A DNA stretch of 25,813 bases, from NCBI GenBank assembly GCA_964511535.1, contig CAZEFW010000141.1, forward strand, positions 1-25,813, given 5' to 3'. This document shows positions 14,642 through 21,300 of this stretch, piece by piece; the first letter of the stretch is position 1; each line of letters opens with the position of its first letter. The position numbers were made by a program, and so were the translations under genes. This stretch comes from CAZCFB01 sp964511535 (GTDB taxonomy: Bacteria > Myxococcota_A > Polyangia > GCA-2747355 > CAZCFB01). The notes under the pieces are model-generated. The model worked only from the letters and a program-made list of their open reading frames with translations. It was not told where the DNA came from and did no database searches.

Positions 14642-16321
14642 TCACTTGCCGAAGGACAGCACCTTGCGCTCGACGCCGTAGGGGCTCGACCGACGGTACG
14701 CCACCACCAGCTTGCCATGGCCGTAGACCAGGTGGGGTGACTCCTGCCCGTACAGGTAGTAGCTCGCCAGCTTGATGGCCGGTTTGTGCACCACCTTGCC
14801 TGCGGTGGTGATCTGGGTGGCCAGGACATCCCCCCGATGCTTGCCGCCGTCGTAGGTGCGCCAGAGCACCACGAAGCGCTTGCCGGTCCAGGCCACCGTC
14901 GGCTCGAGCTCCATGGCGGCGGTGGTGGAGATCTGGATGTTCCCCAGGATCACCTTGCCCAGCTTGCTCACCAGCGCCCCGATGATGTCCTGGCCGCCGT
15001 TGCGGGTGTCTTCCCAGACCACGAGGTAGCTGCCGCCGCCGTGGACAGCGGAGACCCGGTACATGCCCCCCGTGGCACCTGTCGCCAGGGGGAAGGCGGC
15101 CCCGGTGGTCTTGCACGCGCCGTCCACGAAGCGCCCCTGCACGATGGCCTTGTTTTTAACGGTCCAGACCGCCAGGTAACTGGCGCCGTCGGTGGCCAGA
15201 TCGGCATTGTAGAGGGTGGTCGGAGCGACGCTGATGGCCGCCTTGCCCAGCAGCGCCCCGGCGGTGCTCAGCTGGCGCGCCAGGCCGGTGCTTCCCAGGA
15301 TCAGGTGATGGGTGCCGTTGAAGGCCACCTTCGGCTGGCTGGCCATGGATTTGACGGACGTGGCGGGGTACTGGACCGTGCCGGCCTGGGTCACCCCGGC
15401 GGCCCCCATGGCGTAGGGCAGGCCGTTGCCAGTGTAGCCCCACACCGCCATGTAGTCCTTGCCGTCGCTGGACACCGTCGGCCACTGGCGCTGGCCCACG
15501 TTGTGCACGAGGAAGGGCGCGGAGGCGGCGCCGGTGGTGTTGAGCATCGCCCCGCGGATATATCTGTCCTGGTCCCAGACCACGAAGAAGCCGCCGCTGC
15601 CGGTGGCCACCCGCACACTGTGGATCTTGCCGATCTTGCCGGTGGACAGAATGGCCGGGGCCCCGAGCTTGTAGCAGGCCTGCAGATCCAGCGCGCAGCT
15701 GGAGCACCCGATGACGCCCCCGGTGAAGCCCTGGGTCTTGCAGGTCTTGCCACCCAGCAGGGCACCGTCGCACAGCTCGGCGGGATCCAGCTTGCCGTTG
15801 CCGCACTGGCTCATGTCGGGCAGGGCCTTGTCCAGCGCAGCTTTGTCGGGCGCGGAGCTGTCGACCGGCGGCAGGTCCAGCCGAGGCGCGTCCGGACCCG
15901 GCAGGTCGGGCTGCGAGCGATCCAGTGGGGGCGCGTCGGGGCGGGCCGCATCCGCCGGGCCCCGGTCCGGTCCGCCGTCGGGGGTGGCCTTGCCGCAGGT
16001 GCCGGCCGCGTTGCACAGGCGGCTCTGGCACTCCTGGTCCCTGAGGCAAGGCTGGCCATCGCGGACCTTGCCCGACCGGCAGATGCCGCTGACACAGTTG
16101 AAGCTGGAGCAGTCGCCATGACCCGAGCAGCTCTCCCCCTGGGACTTTGGCCTGGGCGAGGCGCAGATGCCGCTATGGCAGACGCGGTCGACGCAGTCGT
16201 TGTTGAAGGTGCACTGCGCGTTGGCTGGCAAGCCGGCCGGCTCGTCGGAGCACGCCCACGCGCCGGCCAACGAAGCAGCGGCCAAGATGCAGATAAACCT
16301 GATGAGCCTGGTCCCTCTCAC
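14642..16321 (-). CDS. Cysteine-rich putative lipoprotein with beta-propeller-like repeats
   Basis: A 559-residue exported protein. The GTG at 16321 follows GAGGAGGGG closely and opens a hydrophobic signal with a non-canonical lipobox GAWAC (Cys24). Residues about 36-115 hold three short repeats of the C-x5-DC-x4-C-x4-C type. About 116-170 form a D/P/L linker with repeated DxPxxD. Residues about 171-215 (CGNGKLDPAELCDG...GGKTC...CSSC) are another known Cys-rich module. The remaining ~340 residues contain at least six repeats ending in a FxVVW or YLAVW strand (for example GGFFVVWDQD, ASYLAVW, SYLVVWEDTRN), as in beta-propeller-like repeat proteins. It is probably a surface-exposed binding protein; no catalytic residues are recognised. 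Lipidation is less certain than for the other lipoproteins. Confidence 0.82.
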   Translation of the reverse strand: MRGTRLIRFICILAAASLAGAWACSDEPAGLPANAQCTFNNDCVDRVCHSGICASPRPKSQGESCSGHGDCSSFNCVSGICRSGKVRDGQPCLRDQECQSRLCNAAGTCGKATPDGGPDRGPADAARPDAPPLDRSQPDLPGPDAPRLDLPPVDSSAPDKAALDKALPDMSQCGNGKLDPAELCDGALLGGKTCKTQGFTGGVIGCSSCALDLQACYKLGAPAILSTGKIGKIHSVRVATGSGGFFVVWDQDRYIRGAMLNTTGAASAPFLVHNVGQRQWPTVSSDGKDYMAVWGYTGNGLPYAMGAAGVTQAGTVQYPATSVKSMASQPKVAFNGTHHLILGSTGLARQLSTAGALLGKAAISVAPTTLYNADLATDGASYLAVWTVKNKAIVQGRFVDGACKTTGAAFPLATGATGGMYRVSAVHGGGSYLVVWEDTRNGGQDIIGALVSKLGKVILGNIQISTTAAMELEPTVAWTGKRFVVLWRTYDGGKHRGDVLATQITTAGKVVHKPAIKLASYYLYGQESPHLVYGHGKLVVAYRRSSPYGVERKVLSFGK

Positions 16322-16377
16322 GTCCCCTCCTCGAAACCGCTAGAGCTATCAGTATTTGATTCCCGGATAGTGCGATT

Positions 16378-16767
16378 CTATTTCAATCTGCTCCAGGGCG
16401 GAAAGCGCGAATCATGGCCGAAACCGCATGCGGACCAGCAGTCGCCGGGCAGGCGTGAGGGGCAGCGTCGCGCAGTGACCTTCCAGTCGTCCACCCTGCC
16501 GCACGTGTTGACCCAGCACTTGTTCTTTCCGGTGCCGTTGGTGGTGCCGATGCCGAAGCGGATCGGCTTGCCCGAGGCGGAGAAGTCCGGGTTCAGCGCG
16601 CCGGTTCCGCCGTGGCGGGTGAAGTCGGTGGCCTTGAGGCCCTTCCAGACCAGGCTGTGCCAGGTGTCCGGCTTGGTGGTCTTGCTGTACAGCGGCCCGC
16701 CGAAGTAGTTGCCCGCCTGGTGCAGCATGGCCTTGTAGCCCACGGACCCCACCGTTCCGCAGTCCAC
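16378..16767 (-). pseudogene. Truncated C-terminal remnant of an exported-type protein
   Basis: An open frame of about 129 codons without ribosome binding site or plausible start. It reads YFGGPLYSKTTKPDTWHSLV...PIRFGIGTTNGTG...VDDWKVTA, which looks like the final domain of a larger secreted beta-sandwich protein, where a VDxWxVT strand typically lies close to the C-terminus. The tail after that strand is unlike the rest and may be out of frame. The 5' side ends abruptly at 16758-16767, exactly where the tRNA-associated 101-bp repeat begins. I therefore read it as a gene fragment left by recombination. The parent family is not named with confidence. Confidence 0.5.
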
Positions 16768-16858
16768 CCGCGACGAGCGGGTTCACTAGGATCATCCAAA
16801 TAAGAAGGCCGCTGACGAAGCCAGCGGCCTTAACAAAGTGGGTGAGCGACGGGATTTG
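16758..16858. repeat. 101-bp direct repeat, copy 1, with tRNA-His 3' end
   Basis: It matches 16925-17025 at 97 of 101 positions (period 167 bp). Read on the minus strand it contains the last 18 nt of tRNA-His (16841-16858), the tRNA terminator hairpin (16805-16831), a spacer, the palindrome ACCCGC-TCGTC-GCGGGT and the first bases of the small element. The tRNA part breaks off in the T-loop. Confidence 0.9.
16805..16831 (-). terminator. Duplicate terminator hairpin
   Basis: Perfect 10-bp stem AAGGCCGCTG / CAGCGGCCTT with a 7-nt loop, followed on the minus strand by CTTATTTGG. It is identical to the tRNA-His terminator and was duplicated with the 101-bp repeat. Confidence 0.55.
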
Positions 16859-16865
16859 CCTGCGA

Positions 16866-16934
16866 TGTGAAGAATTCCACGCAGTGGAATTCTTCATGTG
16901 CAGCGACGAGCAAGGCGAAGCCTGCGCAGTCCAC
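16866..16934. mobile_element. Small hairpin element at tRNA T-arm, His-associated copy (69 bp)
   Basis: This 69-bp segment is flanked by CTGCGA (16860-16865) and CCGCGA (16935-16940), which correspond to the tRNA T-stem. It starts TGTGAAGAATTCC and ends AGTCCAC on the plus strand, like the copy at 17367-17456. It contains a perfect 13-bp stem (16868-16880 with 16884-16896, 3-nt loop) and a second short hairpin at 16910-16925. It carries no coding capacity. Mobility is inferred from the two related copies in two different tRNA contexts. Confidence 0.5.
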
Positions 16935-17025
16935 CCGCGACGAGCGGGTTCACTAGCCTCATCCAAATAAGAAGGCCGCTGACGAAGCCAGCGGCCTTAA
17001 CAAGGAGGGTGAGCGACGGGATTTG
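16925..17025. repeat. 101-bp direct repeat, copy 2, adjoining intact tRNA-His
   Basis: The partner of 16758-16858. Here the sequence continues into the complete tRNA-His gene instead of breaking in the T-loop, so this copy is probably the ancestral arrangement at its tRNA end. Confidence 0.9.
16972..16998 (-). terminator. Rho-independent-type terminator of tRNA-His
   Basis: A perfect 10-bp stem AAGGCCGCTG / CAGCGGCCTT with loop ACGAAGC begins about 10 bp beyond the tRNA-His 3' end. It is followed on the minus strand by a moderately T-rich CTTATTTGG. Confidence 0.65.
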
Positions 17026-17081
17026 AACCCGCGACCACCGAGGCCACAACCCGGTGCTCTACCAGCTGAGCTACGCCCACC
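17008..17081 (-). tRNA. tRNA-His (anticodon GTG)
   Basis: Complete cloverleaf on the minus strand: acceptor GTGGGCG / CGCTCAC, D-arm GCTC...GAGC, anticodon loop TTGTGGC with GTG, and T-arm GCGGG-TTCGAAT-CCCGT. The base at 17081 supplies the extra 5' G (position -1) that pairs with discriminator C73, a histidine tRNA hallmark. CCA is not encoded. A good promoter lies upstream and a terminator downstream. Confidence 0.95.
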
Positions 17082-17128
17082 ATATTCAGTTTTTCCACCC
17101 CACCACCAGACCCACAATTCGACGCCGG

Positions 17129-17157
17129 AGTATGTCCAGCAGCCCCGGGCGCGTCAA
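17129..17157 (-). promoter_or_regulatory. Promoter of tRNA-His
   Basis: Minus strand TTGACG (17152-17157), 17-bp spacer, CATACT (17129-17134). The tRNA 5' end is 48 bp downstream. It lies between the tRNA-Arg and tRNA-His genes, so the two need not share a transcript. Confidence 0.65.
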
Positions 17158-17197
17158 GGCAAAACAAAGCACATCCGCTCTCCCGGTGTCACCACAG

Positions 17198-17271
17198 CAC
17201 GCCTGGCAGGACTCGAACCTGCGACCGCCGGATTAGAAGTCCGATGCTCTATCCATCTGAGCTACAGGCGC
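17198..17271 (-). tRNA. tRNA-Arg (anticodon TCT)
   Basis: Complete cloverleaf on the minus strand: acceptor GCGCCTG / CAGGCGT (first pair G-U), D-arm GCTC...GAGC, anticodon stem TCGGA/TCCGG around loop CTTCTAA (anticodon TCT, reads AGA), T-arm GCAGG-TTCGAGT-CCTGC, discriminator G. CCA is not encoded. Confidence 0.95.
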
Positions 17272-17303
17272 ATCTTGAATCCACCGCCTTACGACGACGG
17301 CAG

Positions 17304-17333
17304 AATATGTCTTTTTAGCGCCTGCGCTGTCAA
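17304..17333 (-). promoter_or_regulatory. Promoter of tRNA-Arg
   Basis: Minus strand consensus TTGACA (17328-17333) with CATATT at 17304-17309 (18-bp spacer; a 17-bp alternative uses ACATAT). The tRNA begins about 33 bp downstream. Confidence 0.65.
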
Positions 17334-17350
17334 GGATCCCGGGAGATCGT

Positions 17351-17511
17351 CAGGACTCGACTGCGATGTGAAGAATTCCGGCCGGAGCCGCAGGCGCAGG
17401 GCGGCATTCTTCACATGCAGCGACGGAGGCGTGGCCGGAGGCCCGCCGAAGTCCACCTGCGACCGCCGGATTAGAAGTCCGATGCTCTATCCATCTGAGC
17501 TACAGGCGCAT
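17351..17511 (-). pseudogene. Broken second tRNA-Arg(TCT) copy interrupted in the T-arm
   Basis: Positions 17455-17511 are identical over 57 bp to 17217-17273 of the intact tRNA-Arg region. They give the 5' acceptor strand, D-arm, anticodon arm, variable region and 5' half of the T-stem. Then 17367-17456 is the small hairpin element, after which TCGAGTCCTG (17351-17360, minus strand) restores the T-loop and 3' T-stem. The 3' acceptor strand is missing, so a normal tRNA cannot form. A weak promoter upstream (17543-17572) suggests it may still be transcribed. Confidence 0.75.
17367..17456. mobile_element. Small hairpin element at tRNA T-arm, Arg-associated copy (90 bp)
   Basis: Flanked by direct CTGCGA copies (17361-17366 and 17457-17462). 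It shares its ends and the block CATGCAGCGACG with the 69-bp element at 16866-16934, but the internal loop is longer. The stem pairs 17366-17379 (ATGTGAAGAATTCC) with 17403-17416 (one mismatch), and a second GC-rich hairpin follows with different bases from the other copy. No coding capacity. Confidence 0.5.
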
Positions 17512-17542
17512 GCTACCTCTTGCCGCTCTCTGACGGCGCATG

Positions 17543-17572
17543 AGTATTCCCTGGCCCCCCGTACCCGGTAAA
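17543..17572 (-). promoter_or_regulatory. Weak candidate promoter of the broken tRNA-Arg copy
   Basis: Minus strand TTTACC (17567-17572), 18-bp spacer, AATACT (17543-17548), 33 bp before the tRNA-like 5' end. This distance is the same as for the intact tRNA-Arg promoter, which is the main support. Confidence 0.3.
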
Positions 17573-17635
17573 GCCCGTGATCTGCCCACGCGCAGAAGGT
17601 TGCGAATCCTCCAACCCGGACCTACCCTTTGACCC

Positions 17636-18226
17636 ATGACGCGCTCCAAAAAACAGTGCGACAACCTGGATCGCATGGCCCGTGATGGCAACCTGGACGA
17701 GGAGATGTTCACCGCCCTGGCCGAGTGCATGGCTGACGACCTGCGGCGGTTCGCCCGATCGCGCTGTGGCGACCGCGGCGGCGACGTGGAGGACATCACC
17801 CAGGACGCCATGCTCGCCGCCCAGCGCTACCTGCACAGCTTCCGCGGCGAGGCGTCCCTGCGCACCTGGCTCTACCGCCTGGTGCTCTCCGCCTGCTCCC
17901 GCAACCGCCGCGGGCGCAAGAACGACCCGAAGCTCCACAGCTCGCTGGACGACTCGCCCATGGATCAGACCCCGGGCACCGAGGACCCGGAGCTCTCGGT
18001 AATGATGGAAGAGAAGCTGTCCGCCCTGCAGCAAGCCATCGAGCACCTGCGCGACCAGGACCGCGCCATGCTGCAGGCGGTGGAGTGGCAGGGCCACAGC
18101 CTGGCCGAGGTGGCGGACCAGCACGACCTGTCCGTCTCGGCGGTCAAGTCGCGCATGTTCCGCATCCGCCAGCAGCTCAAGGAGCAGCTGCTGGGCAAGT
18201 TCAAGGAGCAGGAAGGCGAGGGCTGA
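17636..18226 (+). CDS. ECF-type RNA polymerase sigma factor
   Basis: A 196-residue sigma-70 family protein with only the region 2 and region 4 domains, as in extracytoplasmic-function sigma factors. Region 2 spans about residues 28-95, with DVEDITQDAMLAAQRYLHSFRGEASLRTWLYRLVLSACSR covering the core-binding and -10-recognition helices. Region 4 spans about 122-185, with the helix-turn-helix SLAEVADQHDLSVSAVKSRMFRIRQQL. The ATG at 17636 has no clear Shine-Dalgarno sequence; an in-frame ATG at 17675 is possible. No anti-sigma factor is next to it: the adjacent gene is convergent. Regulon unknown. Confidence 0.88.
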   Translation: MTRSKKQCDNLDRMARDGNLDEEMFTALAECMADDLRRFARSRCGDRGGDVEDITQDAMLAAQRYLHSFRGEASLRTWLYRLVLSACSRNRRGRKNDPKLHSSLDDSPMDQTPGTEDPELSVMMEEKLSALQQAIEHLRDQDRAMLQAVEWQGHSLAEVADQHDLSVSAVKSRMFRIRQQLKEQLLGKFKEQEGEG

Positions 18227-18248
18227 TCCGAGCCCCGGCCTGATGGAG

Positions 18249-18300
18249 GTAGACGCGGCATCCTGCCGCGTGGCTCGAAGCGGCGTCCCGCTGCTTCTAC
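18249..18300. repeat. Cruciform-like inverted repeat between convergent genes
   Basis: Outer arms GTAG (18249-18252) and CTAC (18297-18300) enclose two hairpins: ACGCGGCA-TCC-TGCCGCGT (18253-18271) and GAAGCGGC-GTCCC-GCTGCTTC (18277-18297). It lies just after the sigma factor and overlaps the stop of the convergent STAND gene, so it may act as a bidirectional terminator, though no T-tract is present. Confidence 0.55.
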
Positions 18301-21300
18301 GTCTCCGCCGCGTCGTCCACGGTCCGCGCGGGCAGCAGCGCCTTCGCGCGGTGCCTGTCCATTACCTCGTGGATCAGCCCCAACACCTTGAGCACGAGGG
18401 TATAGGTGGCCCAGGTCCCGAGGGGCCTGAATCGCCGCTTCTCCGCGTGCTTCAGCCAGAGCTCGATCCCCTGACTGACCAGCGCCCGGAACGCGTCCGA
18501 GCGTTGCAGGTTCATGGTTGTAAATCGTCCGATGGACTTGGTCTTGTGGAAGCGGCTCAGCCGGGCGTGCTCCTGATCGTCGAGCAGGAAAGCCTGCCAG
18601 CGCGCGTCCACCTCCTGCTCGCCAAAGAAATCCTCCACCGGGCCCCGGTGCAGCACATGCAGCGCGCTCAACAGCTCCTGCAAGGGAGGCAACATCGGGT
18701 GCATCTCGCTGTCGACGGCTGCACCACCCGGGCACTGGAGCGTCAGCCCCGTGCCCGATACAAGCATGTCGCCGCGCTTGAACTGCAGGTGCGCCGCGAG
18801 GAAACGAATCACCTCTCGCGGCCACTTCACGCCGGCCGGGAGCAGGTTCTTGATGATGAAGGCGAGCCGCGCATCCCGCTCGGGGTGCTCCAGGGCGGCT
18901 CGCCATTTATCCACGGCGTAGCGCAGATCCTTTATCCCCGCGGCCTGCTCGATGGTGGTCATCTGGAAGATGGGGTAGTTCTCCATCCCCGCGAATGATT
19001 TGCAGCTGAAGTACGCCTGCGCCGCGTGCTGTTCGGCGCCGTCAAAGAAGCTCCGCGCCGTGGTCAAGAAGGCCTGATCCAGCGCTTCCCTGGGCTTGGC
19101 CAGCGCGACATAGCTCAGGGCGTTGGAGAGGGTGACGCGCATGTACGGAATCGCCTGTTGATCCAGAATCTCGGTCACCGCCTTGCTCGCCGCCGTCCAC
19201 TCGGCCATCAGGCGGGTGAAGCCGAGGGTGCTGACGAACCCCGACTTGACCGAGGGGAGCGTCGTGCCGGGCTCGGCGGGCTGCCGGGTATAGCTGCCGT
19301 AGATGCGCCAGAATTCGTCGGGCGCGGGGCTGTCCGGGCCCAGGTACTTCAGCACGAGCCGGAGCTCGGCGGGGTCCTCCGGTCCCGGCGAGATGAGCTG
19401 CTCGAGGGTCCGCCCGCTCAGCACCGGGGACCTGTCCATGGACTCGGCCACCTTCTTGCGGCCCACGGCCAGGACCACGGGGAACACCATGGCGAGGCTG
19501 GCCCAGGTCAACGGGCGCGTAACCATGCGCCAGACCGGTCCGCCGCGCCCGCCCACCACGGGGAGCCGGCAGGCCCAGTCCAGGAGCGTCCTGAGCAGGG
19601 GCAACACCACGCCCTCCGTCTTGCGGAAGTGCACCGTCAAGATCCGCAGGGCCAGATCGAGCAAGGGCCCCACCGCCCGGCGTCTTCGCACCAGGCTCCA
19701 CAGCCCGCTCAGGTGGTCATTGAAGTGCGCCTGGAGCTGCTCGAGGGCGCTCCCCTCACCGTTGATGGCGCGGGTGCACATCAGAAACAGCCGCTCGGAC
19801 GCCTGGGCAGTGCACACCGGCCGCCCCCACTCCATGGCGCCCAGCAACAGATCGGTGCGGTCAGTGGCCTGCGCCGCGCGGGCCGCCACCTGGTACGTCA
19901 TGTCCGGCACCACGTGGCGCCGCTGCCGCCGCTCCGCGTCGAACAGCTGCTCCAGCAGGCAGCCGCTCCCGGCCGCGAGGTCCGCGGCGTACTGGCGAAA
20001 GATCTCCACCATGAAGGCCGCGCTGTCCGGCTCGCCCCGGGCGAGGAGCGCCTCCATGAGCGCGCGCAGGGTGGACACCTTGCGGTCCGCGGCTTCGAGG
20101 GGGGCGAAGCGGATCTCCGACGAGGTCATCAACCGGTCCTCGCTGTTGATGTGCTCGTACTCCCCGTCAAGCAGGTAGAAGTCGGTGATCAGCGACAGGT
20201 AGACCCGCGCCGCCTCGCGGAGCTGTGGGTTGGCCAGCGCCTGCCCGAGCTCCTCGGCTCGCTGCTCGAGGCTGACCTCTCCTGCTTCGTGGCGGATGGC
20301 CAGGTACACCCCCAGCACCGTGGTGAAGAAGCGATCATGCGCGAAGCGCACCGCGAGCTCGCCGCTGGTCAGCTCCACCTCGGTGAGCACGCCCTCGTCG
20401 CGCAGGTAATCGTAGGTGTTCAGCGCGCGCTCCAGCTTCGCCTTCACGAGGCCCCGGCATGTCCGGCACTCCCTGGGCCGGTCCTCCTCGTCGATGACAA
20501 ACCCGAGGGAGTCCTCGCGGCATTGCGGGTTGGAGCAGCTCAGGCGGAACCCGTCGCTGTAGGGCGCCTCGAACATGTACTGCACCAGGGCGCTCCTGTG
20601 GCCGCTGGCAGCCTTCGCCTCGATGACGCTGAAGGGCAGCATGTCGGACCGGCGCTGCCACATCTCGGCCACCAGCCGCATGAGCAGCGGGCGCCACCGT
20701 CGTCCCACCGCCGCGAAGCGGTCCATCAGGATGCGCTCAGTGGCCAGGCCGGCGGGCGGCGCCTCGTAGGTCCTGGCGAAGTACCTGAGGATCAGCGGGT
20801 CCTCCAGCAGCTTCTTCAGGCCCTGGTCCTCGATCTCCTCAAGCGGCTTCTTGAGCCGCAGCTCCGGGGTGCCGAACAGCCCCGGGTTCTCCAGGTACAG
20901 GCGGTAGGCGCTCTTCAGCTCGTCCGGAGAGAACTTGCCCAGGCGGATGTACGAGCGCTGCTCCCCGTCCTGCCCGGTGGTGGTCCAGCACGCAGCCGGA
21001 TCGAGCGCGAGCTTGCCCTCCATGCGCTGCCAGAACAGCGTGCGCACGCAGACGATGGTCTTGAGCCAGGCGAAGTCACGCTGACGCTCGGTGCAGAACT
21101 CATGGATGGAGCTCAGGAGCTCCGCGCCCCTGGCGTGCTCGTTGGGCGCGTCGAAGATGACCAGCAGCCGCAGGTCCAGGCCAGCTTCATCGCGCAGACG
21201 CTGCAGCCCTGACAGGTAGCCGTCGAGCCACTCCGGGTCCACCAGCAGTTCGTCAGCCACGGCGGCCGCGGCGTCGGGGTGCTCCAGCTCCCGGCAGGTG

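Noticed and set aside
16412..16966. Minus-strand frame of 184 codons across the 101-bp repeat and hairpin element
   Set aside because: It arises by reading through the repeat, the terminator hairpin and an inverted repeat; it has no ribosome binding site.
16925..17025. Possible integron attC or cassette array
   Set aside because: There are imperfect inverted repeats and a TTAACAA near the hairpin, but no paired R'/R'' core sites (GTTRRRY / RYYYAAC) and no cassettes or integrase.
17360..17456. Spliced intron in tRNA-Arg
   Set aside because: The insert lies in the T-arm, not next to the anticodon, shows no group I or II core, and the 3' acceptor strand is absent after it, so splicing would not restore a tRNA.
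16758..17511. CRISPR array
   Set aside because: Only two copies of each repeat, of unequal type, with no regular spacers and no cas genes.
17023..17571. Plus-strand frame of 182 codons across the tRNA genes
   Set aside because: It runs antisense through tRNA-His, tRNA-Arg and the broken copy; the structural RNAs explain the sequence.
19026..21212. Plus-strand frame of 728 codons opposite the STAND gene
   Set aside because: Same shadow composition, and the minus-strand frame carries Walker motifs and the cysteine insert. Not a gene.
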